Assembly: GCA_023333565.1 (NCBI GenBank)
Contig: JAJKFH010000102.1
Coordinates: 6,527,001 to 6,591,000 of the forward strand
Length of the DNA stretch: 64,000 nucleotides
Source: Puffinus mauretanicus
Taxonomy: Eukaryota > Chordata > Aves > Procellariiformes > Procellariidae
Direction: 5' to 3'
Below the pieces are notes generated by a model that did not search any database, was not told the DNA's origin, and saw only the letters and a list, made by a program, of their open reading frames with translations. Each line of letters opens with the position of its first letter. Position 1 is the stretch's first letter. This document shows positions 35,458 through 47,930 of this stretch, in pieces. The translations under genes were made by a program, and so were the position numbers.

Positions 35458-35706
35458 TGCAATGTATCAGGGGAAGTTCAGATTGGACGTTAAGAAAAGG
35501 TTCTTCACTGAGAGGGTGGTCGGTCACTGGAACAGGCTCCCCATGGAAGTGGTCACGGCACCAAGCCTGTCAGAGTTCAACGAGCGTCTGGATAATGCTC
35601 TTAGTCATACGATTTAGTTTTAGGTAGTCCTGTGAGGAGCGGGAAGTTAGACTTGATGATCCTCATGGGTCCCTTCCAACTTGAGATATTCTATGATTCC
35701 ACGAAT
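35458..35706 (+). repeat. CR1 LINE 3' end, sense, best preserved
   Basis: In order: 'gggaagttcagattggacgttaagaaaagg', 'ttcttcactgagagggtggtcggtcactggaacaggctcccc', 'aagtggtcacggcaccaagcctg', 'gacttgatgatcctcatgggtcccttccaacttgagatattctatgattcc'. This is an avian-type CR1 3' end, truncated 5' by incomplete reverse transcription, ending in the diagnostic terminal repeat. The only clear avian/archosaur signature in the window. Frames at 35355-35922 run through it and are not genes. Confidence 0.95.
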
Positions 35707-36978
35707 AGTTCCGAAGCTGATGTGAGGACTGACAGCCTAACCCCCACCTATACTGCTAGCCCTGAAAAATCCTCTTGTACTACATCTTTGTTCTGCCTTC
35801 ACATCAGATGGGATGGCCTTTCACCAGTCTTTCTGCAGAGGGCTCTGCGTGGGTCACGTTGCTGTTCAGTGCAGCAGGAGCGAGTGGGATCTCTGCTTTC
35901 CCTGTCCTGCAGGCTGCTTTGACTTTATGGTCCCTCTGTGGTCTTTAACCAGCACACTGATCCCAGCTGGAAGAGTTTACTTGCCATTTACAGCATGTTC
36001 CAGAAGAAGTATTCTTTGCACATACATGTTAGATCTTTATAGGGATTGTGTATTTCCTAATACGATACAAATGATAGACTTGGTACTCATAGTGTTTTGC
36101 CCCTCTGCCTTTCTTCAATCCATCCTCCGTCCACATGTCTCTTTTCCTTTCATTTCATTGCTATCATGTCTAAACTGCATACTGTAGCTATTGCTGTCTA
36201 TAATGCATTGTTTCAAAGCAATTAACTTGTTATGGAGAGTAGGATAAAAAGCAATAAACAAATTCCAAGTGTGTGGCCACTTGCTTGGTCAGGGTTGAAT
36301 GCAGTCCTATCAATATCATGAAAGGGCAGGTCCCACAAAATCACACAACAGCAGAGTCTATTTTGCCACAGGGAAACCTTGCAAGCAAAGCCAATCTATT
36401 GAAATATTCTCGATAGCTCTTTCTATGCTTTAGATTAAATTAGTAGGCCAAGGCTGGAAACCTAGTTCTGTGTTGCAAACATTTTTCATGGCAATGTCAA
36501 TTATGAATTTTTCTTTCTAATCCAGTATTTTTCGTCTTTCAATACAGAATGGGTCACTACAATGTACGTAGAAGCCAAAAACATAGATGAAATCGTAGAG
36601 CCATCACTGAAAGCTGGAGTTTCTTCTTTAATTTACGGTTTTGGTTTTTTTCTCCCCCGAGATTATTCTATTTTCTGTCTTTCTCTCTGTCTCTCTCTCT
36701 TAGGGGTTTACTTTTACATTTAAGTAAATTGTTATTCTGCTCTGCCTACTTCAAGCATTACAGGAAAACTTAGCTTGGGTTTTTAATACATTGAAATGAC
36801 CGATTCTTAATCTAATTGCAATTTGTTTAACTTTATGTCCAGTTGAGAGCTTTGAACTTCTTGTAAAACACCGTATAAAGTACTGGGTGTTCTTGTACTT
36901 CCTAATTCTGTCTGGCATTTACAACAATTCTTTCACTATCTGTGAGGGTATGGCTCCTCCTCTGCCAAGACAGGCTTA
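35707..36978. other. Non-coding stretch with pyrimidine tract
   Basis: No gene supported, although the plus-strand frame at 35813-36187 is 124 codons long. It is Ser/Phe/Cys/Leu-rich and featureless. A TC-rich microsatellite lies at about 36678-36701. Confidence 0.5.
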
Positions 36979-37048
36979 GAGTCTGATCCATTCCATTGCT
37001 ATGAATAGGAGTCTGTCCATGGACTTCAGTGGGAGTTGATTCAGACTC
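36979..37048. repeat. Palindromic MITE-like element with intact terminal arms
   Basis: A 70-bp element is bounded by perfect 8-bp inverted repeats, GAGTCTGA (36979-36986) and TCAGACTC (37041-37048). Inside are TCCATTGCTATGAATAGGAG and TCCATGGACTTCAGTGGGAG, two inverted halves of the CCATTGACTTCAATGGGAG core. Length and symmetry fit a MITE-like or foldback repeat, with no coding part. Confidence 0.65.
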
Positions 37049-38514
37049 TTTATTGCTTCACCTTTACAAACTGAATTCCAGGCGATTCTCCATGGTAAAA
37101 ATCTTGGCAGTATTGAAGTGAATGGGATATGTGCTGTGGAATTCAAAGGAGTGAGGATTTCAGCTGGAATATTTAATATCTCACAATCTAAAATAACCTG
37201 TTTTCAGCCCTTGGATTTGACTAGGTCATTCTGGTTTGAAACAGACAGGAGATTGAGGTGAAATAAAATTTCCATACTGAAGCTTGATTAACGTCAGAGT
37301 TACTATTAGATACTTGGTGTTAACTACAGCTGTGTAGGACAGAATTTACTGAAGTCTGTAATTTGCCCATTAAAGGCAATACTGCGACATGTTTGAGTCA
37401 AGGGGATACCACCAAGTGGTAACTCTGACTTTAAATCTTGTTGTGTGTCAATACTTGCTTTTGACTAATAAAAGCGCATATACTCATTGCAAAAAGGAAA
37501 CAAACAGTGTGTGTGGGGGTAAATCTAATTGTAGGTTTATTTATTTATATGTATTTTACGGGGCAATATTTCATACATCTGTGAGCCAACCAATGAACCC
37601 TAAAAAGTCTGATGATGACTGCTCTTGTAGCGGCTTCACGGGGGCCCTGAGAGATTTTCCATCTGTGAGCCGACTATTTCTCTTGTAACATTAATACCCA
37701 CCATCAAGTGCAAAATCAAAACAAGAATCACAACTATTTAGGACTTGATGCGGATATGGTATCCTGCTTAAATCTCCCACCCTCAACTATAGCACCTTTT
37801 TTTTGTTGTTTAAAGTGTATGGCTAGTATTAAATATAGTAGGATTTCCCATCGCCTTCCAAGAGGACCTATTAGATAGCCAGGTAACTAGTTTGCTCTTG
37901 GAGCAAATTAAGGAAAATAAATATTGGATTTCGTAGGAACCATAATCAGGAACCATAATCTTGTCTGAATTGTTACTATATTTTTCTCTACAAGTCTTTC
38001 CAACCAACTGGAAAAAAAAAAAGGTATCCAGGAAACTTGTTAATGTAGTTCATGCATCTAATGTAGAAATTCACTCATAAGATCTGTGTATAAAAATATG
38101 TATTAGAATATATGCCTGTGCATATTTTTATTTATTATATTAGTCTACACATATGAAAGTTTCCACTTAGAATTTCAGAAAGGCCAAGGTTGCTCTGTAT
38201 TTCATAATCTTTTAATTTTTAATTTTTTAAAATCCTTTTCACAATTACCAAGTAACTAAACTCTTAAGCTGTTTCTGTCTGCCCCAAGGGTTTTTCTTCT
38301 CTTCCTCTATGTGTTGAAGGGAAATCTGAGCCTAAGAACACTAAAGAGGAAAAACATGTCTCATCTACTTGTCACGGCATCTATACTTTGCCATTTTTTT
38401 GCCACCCAAATGTGACAGGGCAGCACATAAATGTGTGAAGTCTGTCACAAATGGCAGCCAGAGCTGGGAATTCAGGAAAATGAGCTTTGCCTTTTTGAGG
38501 CTTTTGCATTTAAA
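37049..38514. other. Non-coding stretch with exact tandem repeat
   Basis: AGGAACCATAATC is duplicated exactly at 37935-37947 and 37948-37960. At 37111-37125 'tattgaagtgaatggg' is another weak echo of the palindromic core. AT-rich 38080-38240. No gene supported. Confidence 0.5.
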
Positions 38515-38612
38515 TCCTGCAAAGTGCTGAGTGCCTTCTGAAAGGTTATGCTAAGCCTGCTCAGCGTTAGTTCACGGGAGGTGTTCACCTTGCGGGATTC
38601 AGCCTGGAAAAG
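38515..38612. repeat. Possible old amniote repeat relic
   Basis: 'gcaaagtgctgagtgccttctgaaagg' and 'ggaggtgttcaccttgcgggattcagcc' resemble the two arms of an old repeat with 'gtgctgagcacctt' and 'gcaggattgggcc' words. Diverged. Low certainty. Confidence 0.3.
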
Positions 38613-41600
38613 GCGTATCTCCTACATGGAGGCAGATGGGGGATGCGTGGGCTAGGAGAACATGACATGTTGCCTGTACTGTCATATGTCTCATGTATGT
38701 GATGTATCGTACGTCAGAAATCACAGGTGTGGCTCACAAGCATGGGAATGATGGCTGTGGAGACAGAAAGTCTTCACCCGCAGAAGAGCGCGGCAGCAAC
38801 GCAGGCAGCAGTGGTGCAGCCTCACCCAGTGTAGCAGGATTGTCTCCTTGGAAGTGACAAGGTGTTTACAGTTCCACGATGCGTATATCATAGTTCCTTC
38901 TTCTAAAGCGCTGTTTAGTGTCTTTTTGTGTCCCACATCTGCAGGAGCTCGCAATATGCTCAGACTAAAGAGACTTGAGGATAATACGACAACACCGAGC
39001 AGGAGGACGAGGCCACCACATTGATCTTACGCTAACACTAAAAAGAGCTAGCTACATCTGTGCTAGTAAAAATGGGCTGTGTTTTAAATTATCACAGGCT
39101 CAAGGTGTTTTACCAGTCTGCAACCATTCAGAGCCTTGAACTTCATATTCAAATCCATCTATATATCTGTCTTCCTCTCTGTGTGTCTATCAGATGTGCG
39201 TGTATTTTTTTATTTCCTTGGCAGCACCTTAGCAACACTGATCCTCCCCCTGTTGCGGCCAGGCCCTTCTGAGAGAAGCAGCTAGATGTGACCCCAGGAG
39301 GCTCTGTTTAGGCAGGAAAACAGCATCGTCATAGGTTTTTGAAACAAGAACCGACCATGTCACCATGTCCTACCTTCTAGAGCACATGGCAGCATATGCT
39401 CCTTTTTCTTCCGGGAGGCGAGGGTAGGTCTGATACCTTCCCCTCCCTTTTCTCTCTCTCACAAATGCACTACCTTTCACTTGGTTGGAGGGCGGTTTGG
39501 GAACCAGCAAGCTGCTTGTCTGGGGTGTCTGGCAGGGTGGGCAGAGCAAGGGATGAGCAGCATGAGGTGTGGCGTGGGCACATTAACTTTGTGGTCCATG
39601 CTGTCTTCTGTGGTGAGGTATTTCATGTGAAAGGGAGGGGGGGTTAGAAGGAGACGGGCGGGGGAGAGAGTGAAATGCAAACATCACCACTATCCTCAGT
39701 AAGAGATTTAGATCTCTGTGTTGGCATAAAAAGGTCATTTTGGGCCTGAGGGTTTTGACATTGTTCCTTTAAGTTAGACCCACAACATAAACTATTTTCA
39801 ACACTTGCCATGAAGAACACATGACCTTTAGTAACTTGCCCAGAAGACAAACGGTACGTTAACACAATAAATATATTTGCTAGTATCGTGCCTCTTGCTT
39901 TAATTTTCAATTAGAAATGTTACCTTTCCTTCTCCCTTTTACACAAAGGACTGCACTTTCATGCTTTGATTTTGTAAGAGAGATTTCTTTGCCCTCTGTG
40001 GGATTGGTAATATTCACTGATAATTACTGGCTATACAGTAGATTTCCTTCTGTTCAGGGACAGCATTTTGTACTCACCTGCTCAAAGTGAGCTGGGTGGA
40101 GGGTGTTTGTGAGGGAAGAAGGGGATAGTTAATGAGCATCACCAGACATGTCTGCTGCAAGAGCAGAGGAAAGGGAGTCGAAGGGACAAACAGTTAAGAG
40201 CTGGTAAGGATGCCTTTTGTTTAACTGAGCTTTGGTAGCATGTAAAGTGAGAAATGAGACTGGAAATTAAACGTGAAATTATTTAAATTTACATCAGTAA
40301 AGGTAGGAGGTATGGACGTTGGCATGTTGACTTCTGTCAGGGAAATGGAGGGCCGGCACTCTTCTCTGTGCTCATGTTTTATTTCAGTTAAGGTTTCCAG
40401 GCTGGGTTGTTACTAAGCCAGCTGCCAAAGCACAAACTTGTTGAAGGACCTGAAAGTGCATCACCGGTTGTACGAGGGTCGGAACACCAGGATTTCTGCT
40501 GGGGATGCTCAGGCTGCGGCTCAGCCAGCTGCCGATCTCAGCCCCATGCTCAGACAACGTGGTGGAAGAAAGGGAAGTCTACAGTGTGCTGGTGTGGGAG
40601 GGGAGGACACCTGAGGGAGGAGAGGAGAAAAATGATGAGTAGGGATGCACCAGCTCTCCTCCATGCAGCGCTGTGGCTTCCTAAAAGGGTGGAGAAAGGA
40701 GGTGGGCATTAGGAGATGCTTCCAGAGAGCTGGGTAAAGTTTTGTCAAGGGGATGACGGAAAAGATGTCACCGTCACACAAGTAATAAACACCTGGAAGA
40801 AGGGAGAGGGTGTTGGTGGTGGGAAGATAGTAGATCAAGGGATGGCACAGTGGCAAGGAGATATTTAGAAACAGGACAGTGATTTGTCATCTGTTGGAGT
40901 CACAGATACAGTTTCTTTAACATTAATAGTGTTGGGAAGGTAGGAAGACCTAATGCGTGATGCAGAGGCTCATTTTGCATTCCTTAAATGTTGGTTGATG
41001 ATTTCTAGGGCTGTTACACTGCTCTTCATCCCAAAGGGATCCAGAACACTACACAAAAGTAGATTTTTCAATTTGCTGATTGGTTTGAGGATTACAGTTA
41101 TTTCGCATCAAATAAAAACATCTTGGAGAAGGGTTTTTTCTTTGGGGGGGGAGATCTTTTGTTTCAGCTGAACTGAAGTTATTTTACAGAACCAAAAATG
41201 AAAGCTTTCTTTTGTGTTTAGGATCATAAATCCTGTGGAACCTTACTGAGGATGTGTTTAAGTAAAGAATTTTTAAGCAAATCCTCTGGAACTGAAAAAT
41301 TGAAATACTGTAAGTTGAAATAGCCCTTTTACATCTCCAGAAATGTTTGTTTCTTCTTTTGCATCAGACTGCTAACTGAGTCTGACCTTATTTTATATGT
41401 ATATTAGTCATCCAATTTTTTTTTTTTTTGATCAGCTGTAATAGTCTCAGGTTTTTTTTCCCAGCTATATGTTTATGCCCTTTTATGATCATTGAAGTGG
41501 GACTTAAATAGAGCTGGAGAAGTGTGCTGCTCTGAGGCAGTTTTATTAGGGAAAAGCTGAGCTGGGGAGAAGGAGCCTGAAGTGGAAGGAAGCAAGGGAT

Positions 41601-44600
41601 GAATGAACTGAAAATGAGGGAAAACTGAGAAGAGTTGGACAATGTGAGTAATGGTGACAGTTACTCCCCGCAGTAAAAATAGGAGCGAGGAAATGAGGAT
41701 TAGGAATGAAGATGAAAAGGGGGGTTGAGATGAAAAAAAAAAAGCTGACTAAAAAGGCAAAAATAGGACACTCCACCTTTATTTTAGTGAATGCTTTAAT
41801 TCTCCATTTTCCTGAGAAATGCCATATATTTCTAAATTTGGAAAGGAGGATAGGATGGCTATTTTTAGGAATTACTAATGTTTCTGGCTGCTTGTGATTC
41901 TGTAGTTAACCAGAGAAAAAAGAAAAATACAATAATGTAAAAGTTAGTAGAACTTAAGAAAGTACTTTTGAAAAACAGGACCTTAATAATATCTAAACTT
42001 TCAGGTCATTGTACTTCTAAAGGAACAACACGAGGCCTATATTACTTAATTTCATGTGAACATTACAGGCATAATCCTGCACTTACAGGTCATCGGCAAT
42101 TTTTTTTCTTTTAATGGAAACTGAGACTCCTATGCAATCAGCTCCAGAAACTAAGGACTCAAGGAAAAGACTCAGTCGTACTTGACTTGTGATAAAAAAT
42201 CACAAAAGTTGGGTGTGCTTTTTTATGCTGATCTTTAGCCCTAGGAGGGAATTCACCCTTAAAAGGTTATTTTGAGTGATTTTTCTTCAGATATTGCAAC
42301 TGTGTGTGCCTGGTTCCCAGCTTAGGGAGCCTGGCTTGCGTTTATTTAGTAGACAAGACTACTAGAAACTGAAAATTCCTTCTGCCAATTCCTCAATCTC
42401 ACTTTTTCTTTTTTTTTTTTTTTAATTTTACTCAAAATTAATCAGTTGAAATGGGGTACTCGTCTTACTGGCGCTCCCAGAACCCCTGAGGCGAGTTTTG
42501 CTGCTCTCTCTCTTTCGATTGTCCATCCTTTTATAGAACAACACTGGGAGCCTTGAGGATATGTCTGACTAGCAGCCACAGTCAAGCACTCACGATGTGA
42601 GAAGGGGGAAGGAAAAAAAAAACCAAAGACCTGGGTCAGCAGTACAAACGGGGAAATGACACCAACATGGTGGTGAGACTGAGGATTTCTGCTTCGCTGG
42701 TAATTTCTAACTTTCTTTTTAAATGGGTTTTAGATGTGGATTTTCAAATGAGCTCTTTGAAGTAGAGACAAGGCTATGCAAATTTTTTTTTTACAAGAAA
42801 AAAAATACGAGGGAAAATTAAAATGATGCTTACTCTCACTCCCCTCCACTCTTCCTCTCTGTTTCCCCGCCATGGTGTATACAGAGAGGGACATGGTTAC
42901 TGATTAGTATGTCCACGGTCCAACTACATCCAAGCTACAGGGAAGGTATACTGCAGTTGCCTGGGCCGGCGACACCATTTCAATGCTCTTACTAGCACCC
43001 CACTACCACATTAGGTCAGTGCTTCTGTGTTGGTCTGTTGTTTTTTAATGATACATTGGGTCACAATCCTCATCCCATGTCGCTGATGTCAATGGGTATT
43101 GTGTTACTTAGCGAAATTGGGATTGGTGTCAGGTATTTCGTGGGTTATTCTATGGTTCTGTTCTTGCTTGGACAACACGAGGCACATAAACGGTCATAGG
43201 CCTGTTCGCGGTCTCTCAGGAGTTCTTGTTCTTAGGAATCAGTTTTTATACAGCACACATTGTTTTTGCATTTGAATGTCTTCATTAAATTCAGCTTTCC
43301 ATCTATGTAATAAAAACCCGATGAGACAGCCTTAACAGTGGAGTCTTACGAGTTGTCTGAGCTCTAATGACGCAGCGAGCATGTGCGAAACTGAAAGAGA
43401 GGGCAAGAGGGAGGCAGGACCTGAATGAAAAGTCTCCTTTGCTGGGGAAAACAGATCACCCGCTTGTGCTAGTGGCCAAGGAGCAGATAGTGAAACTTCA
43501 TAAACGGGGTCCTGCGGAGGCCCGATTCTCCATTGTTTCTGCGCGTTGCAGTCATTCAGAGCAGTGCAACAACAGCCTTTAAAGTTATTGGAAGTCCCAA
43601 CACATGTTGGCACATACGCGTGGGGGTGGATGTGCCCCTGCTCTTGGTCGACTGGCAGCCTCTCACCACCAGAAGCCATATAACTGCCTTGGCATGGCAC
43701 CGTGCCCTGCACAGTGGCCGTGCTCACAATCCGTGTTGCTGTGGATGGGAGACAGCGTGCCTGCCCCTATTTTCTTATTTAAAGAGACTGAATACTAATG
43801 TAAGAAAAATATAAAGGGTATATTAATGTGGGCGGCCTTTCTCTTAGTTTATTCACCTTCTAAGATGCCTACAAAAGGAGGGAACCAAAAGTACTATATG
43901 GAAAACAGCAAGGGTAGTTGGGCCCCATAATCTCTCGTGACCTACAGAAAATCACCACATCATTTGGCGTACTAGGAGTAAGATAGCAGCAGCAAGGGGG
44001 TAGGTTGGAAGCTTGTGGGTCAACAGGAGATTTAGGTTAGTTGAGAGGCTTCAGGGGGTTTCTTGATGATGGGAAGAAGCTGAAAGCTGGTGATGTTTGA
44101 TTTTGAGTTTGAGGAAAGGGAAGTCAGTGGCAGGAAAGCATATCCAGTACAAACACTTAGGAGAAGTTGGAGCTCTGTTCTCCAGCATGAGTTGACCTTC
44201 TGAGGAAAGTGGGGCAAATCCAGTCCCCACAGACCCAATTTGGTTGTGCCAGCAGATAATAATGAAACAGAATGAGGGTAAAAAATGGGACTGCCACCTT
44301 GATTATAAAGGTTCGAAAGTGAGACTGCTTTTCTGAGAGGAAGTCAATCAAAATGTTAATTGTCCTGGTATGTTTCCCAAGTTCTGTATTTTGCATAACT
44401 TCAATAGAAAAGATTTTTTTTTAAGTGGCAAAATTGGAAATAAGTAACATGACAGTAATATTACTTAGTTTCATTGCCTGAAGTGTAAGTGTGGTGTCAA
44501 ATCATAAAGGTAGTCAGCAACAGCGTGGAGATAAGCAGTGAGAACCCCAAAAAGACAGAAGTATATGGCAAGAACTGCAAAGCCATCGAAGTGACCTTTC

Positions 44601-45519
44601 AGTGTAGGAGCGTGTCGTCTCAGGGAGTGTGTATCAGTTTAAGTAGAGTCACAGTAGAAAATCCATACTGTCAAAATTAACTGTTGCTCTACCATGGAAT
44701 TTTATTACATTTTGTTTTTAAGTAGTCATTGCCCAAATGGAATTAAGATTCTGTTCAGTAAACATTTCAAATTCCTCTGAAATGGAATCAACTTCAGTTT
44801 TTTCCAAATTTGTTTGCAAATTTGTTCTCCCCTCCATCTGATTCTCCTTAGTGTGTTAATTATTAAGTTGTGTGGTCCGTTTTTGTTGATGGCTTCTTTG
44901 GCTCTAATTCTTTCCTTTCACTTGATTTTCTACACGGAGAAGTTGGCTGGTGTGGCTCTTCAGCCCTGCTAGGCAAAAAGCTGTCATTGTCAATATTGCT
45001 GGAAGATAAAACACACACAGAAACTGGGCTGCTCTCATCCAGGTAAAGAGGAGTCTTAAACATGAGTTGGTGCCGTGAGCTAACAGCTGCTTTGCCTGCA
45101 AAAACATCTTCCCCCACTAAAACTTTATTAACAGTTGTGTAGCTTCATCAGTGGGAGTAATGGTAGGAGGAGGCCTAATGTAAACAAAGCACAGGTGGCT
45201 GTGTGGGGATTTTATCGCAAGGGCATCTGGACCTGTTCTGAGCAAAGAGAGAGAGAGATATATACCTCTATCTATAAAAGCAATCCCATCATTTCTACCA
45301 CTGGGGAAACAATTGGTTTTATTAATGGTGAGAAATGATAGGGAAAAGGAGTTAGTGCCACGTGAGGGAGCAGTGTCTTCTCGTCCTCTCCATGTGTCTC
45401 TGTAGACCTCTCTTGGCCTTGTATTCCCAGCTGGTGAGATCAGGATATTCCTTACAGAGGTATAGAATGAGGCTCACAGGTAGTTAATATTTTTGAACTT
45501 GAAATAGGCAAAAATCATG
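38613..45519. other. Non-coding block
   Basis: No gene supported. T14 lies at 41416-41429 and T15 at 42409-42423. A G-rich tract at 39633-39664 is listed separately. The minus-strand frame at 43332-43727 (131 codons) lies in GC-richer DNA, overlaps plus-strand frames and shows no domain. 43084-43100 ('gctgatgtcaatgggtattg') is a weak palindromic-core echo. Confidence 0.5.
39633..39664 (+). other. G-quadruplex candidate
   Basis: G-runs of 3, 7, 3 and 5 lie within 32 bases (39633-39635, 39637-39643, 39656-39658, 39660-39664), allowing a four-tract quadruplex, though one loop is 12 bases. Sequence potential only. Confidence 0.4.
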
Positions 45520-45660
45520 AACGTAGTAGGGATTGTTACTATTCCCCATTTAGCACAAAATTGAAATATTGAGAGGCTAAAGCTCTCTCAGCCAGCCAGC
45601 CTCAAGCCCCAGTTTGACTGCAGAGGAAATCTATTACTCATTTCCTGCCTTTACTTAAAA
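45520..45660 (-). repeat. MIR-type SINE relic, antisense
   Basis: 'gttactattccccatttagcacaaaattgaaatattgagaggctaaag', then 'ctctcagccagccagcctcaagccccagtttgactg', parallels antisense MIR 'attattatccccattttacagatgaggaaactgaggcacagagaggttaag ... cacacagctagtaag'. The order is right, the divergence high. Confidence 0.6.
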
Positions 45661-47394
45661 TAAAGAACACCCTGCTGCCCAGTACCGTGTCTAAGAAGAC
45701 ACATCATCACTAATTTTTTTGCCAGAATAATAAAAGTGACAGAAGGGGATTCCCCTGAATGTTTGATGCTTTTCTGCTGTGCGGCTCCGGCAGTCCCAGA
45801 ATAGCATGCAGAATCTGCCCCGAAACGGGGAGTCGAAGGGTATGAGCTGGGCTCACACGTGCCTCTTCTCTGCTTTGGCCTTACTGGAAATCCGTGTCCT
45901 TGTTTCAAGAAATAACTGAAGGGACACGGTGGGAGAAGACCCATGGACTTAAATCCAGAAAAAGGTGGTGTTAAGGAACAGAAGAGAAACCGCCTCTTTT
46001 CAAAGAAGAACTTTGGGGAAGAAGAGGGGAAGGCACTGAAATGGCCCGGGTACAAATTCACTCTGATTCCTTACCCGTAGCACAACCTTATTCTCTGACA
46101 TGCTGAAGGCAGTCGTGCTTTTTGTATTGTATCGCAGTTCTGGATAAGGATGTGACATCTCACTGGTGGGGTTATACAACACAAGTCCTAAGAAAAGTGC
46201 CGTCATCATGGACCCAGGGCACGTGTACCTGCGGCGCTATGGAGGGTTGTACATGTAGAGCTTGCAGAAGCGGTACGCGGGTTTGAAGACGGTTGTGTGA
46301 GTAGAGCCATGTCTGTACTTGCAAAGAGGTGAGCAACAGATGAGTGGGCATACTGAAATGGATCTGTGTAGCTTTAACTATATCGATACAGATAAATCGG
46401 TACAATTTTTATGTGCTGACGAGATATGAACTTTGTCAGCATGTGCTAACAGCATTATGAATTGAAGGCGTTCAGCTCTGCTTGGCTGATACTTGCAGTT
46501 CTTACGTTTGGCGTCTTTGGAACAAATCTGGCATCTGCAGTGAGGCTAGATTTGAAAACCAGGTTTTCGCGTGTGGAGATTTAAGCATCCCAAGTAGGTA
46601 GGCAGATGTGCACAATGGGAGCTCTTAAGCATAAAGGGGACTTGAAAATCTGTGCCTTGTTTAAGTACCTGTGCAGACCCCTCCAAGAACCCTGTTTAAT
46701 ATATGGATGTTGAGCACCAAAAACTCTGGGCCCAATGTCAATTTTTGTAGTTAACTAAACTTTGTTTTTGAGTTACTAGAACTTTGCAATGGGGATGACA
46801 TGTCAGAGAAACGCAGTGCTGAGGCTGGAATCAAGAAAGTGCCTTCTAATAGGTCTCCATTGAACATGAGGCCCTCCTAAGCATCTGCTGACAGAGAAAT
46901 AAATATACTGATTATCTGGTGTAAGCAGAAAGCCTTTAAAATTCATTCAAAACTTGCAGTATGCTCCAAAAGGGTGTTATTTCTACATCCTCATGTTATT
47001 TTACAGACAACAGGCCACCACTTAGTCAATTCTAAGAAGTAGAGTATATTAGCATTACTGTTATCATCATGCTGACAACTCGAACATCATTTTCTAATAA
47101 TTGAAATTAAAAAAGCCAGACCCATAGCCAGCATAAATCATATTAATTCCACAGACTTCAGTGAAACTCCTGTGCCATTCAGTAACTGCACATCATATGC
47201 TCTACGGTGATGTATGGTTTGTGTTCGAAGAGAAGTAACGTGGTGATCCTGGACTTACCCCGCATCTGCAAGCCACAGCAGTATTTAGCGGTACCTGTGA
47301 GCATCTAGTGCCGTACTCTCCAAATATCTCAATTTAACAGTATTGGAAAGAATCACACAGTGTTCCCCTGCAGCAGCACCACTCCACGCAGGAG
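45661..47394. other. Non-coding stretch
   Basis: The minus-strand frame at 45651-46061 (136 codons), one of the longest with a start codon here, is Phe/Ser/Pro-rich, without domain or splice context, and treated as chance. No named repeat. Confidence 0.5.
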
Positions 47395-47814
47395 AAAGGT
47401 GGCTTTGCAGGGGAGCAGTTATCACATCAGGTCACGGGGCGGACACGTAGCGTATGCCTCTTCCTGCACTCCCCAGCGCGGAGCCAAGGGGGTGTGCACA
47501 GAGCAAAGCCCCAGCTGCAGACTTTTGTGTCGGTGAAGATGGAGCTTTGCTGGGGGACCCCCTTTCTGGCTGCAGTGAAGTGCCGTGGCCTCCTGCCTGT
47601 TTCCTCTTTCCAGGTTCACAGGCAGGGCTGTACGTGGCTTCCCGGAGAGGGAGAGACCATGGCCCAGTGCTTCGAAGGTGGGAGATACGGGCTAGCGACG
47701 GGGGAGCGCAAGGAGGGAGCCAGTTGCACGTCTTGTCTTCACCACATAAAGCTTAACATTCCCCGTGGGCTAAAATACCCTCTTACGAGGGTATCACAGC
47801 ATCTGTTTTCTATA
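47395..47814. other. GC-rich patch with splice-like signals
   Basis: Locally GC-rich with scattered CpGs. On the plus strand, an acceptor-like TGTTTCCTCTTTCCAG ends at 47613 and a donor-like GAAG|GTGGGA lies at 47677/47678, bounding 64 bp open in all three frames. The frame at 47494-47859 (121 codons) runs through it, with no domain I recognise. This may be an unannotated exon or chance. Confidence 0.2.
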
Positions 47815-47930
47815 CCTGATTTGCCCTGCAGTTTTTGTTTGACCTTGGGTGAGTCATAAGAAGTTACCATCCCGTTTGGCTTAACTATAAAAGTAATAAA
47901 TAAATAAATACAGGAAATAAATAAATACAG
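47815..47930 (+). repeat. MIR-type SINE relic with (AATA)n tail
   Basis: 'gtttgaccttgggtgagtcataagaagttacc' matches MIR 'gtgaccttgggcaagtcacttaacc', and 'gtttggcttaactataaaagtaataaataa' fits the following 'ctcagtttcctcatctgtaaaatggggataata'. The tail has expanded into an AATA/AAATAC simple repeat at about 47893-47930. Confidence 0.6.

Noticed and set aside
43332..43727. 131-codon minus-strand frame
   Set aside because: Overlaps plus-strand frames at 43367-43814, has no recognisable domain, and no exon structure can be built.
45651..46061. 136-codon minus-strand frame, the longest with a start codon
   Set aside because: No domain, signal, splice or promoter support; composition is Phe/Ser/Pro-rich, as in translated purine-rich non-coding DNA.
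47494..47859. Cys-containing plus-strand frame that slightly recalls fibronectin-type segments
   Set aside because: Cysteine spacing does not fit FN1, FN2 or other modules I know. The similarity is limited to a few Gly/Cys residues.
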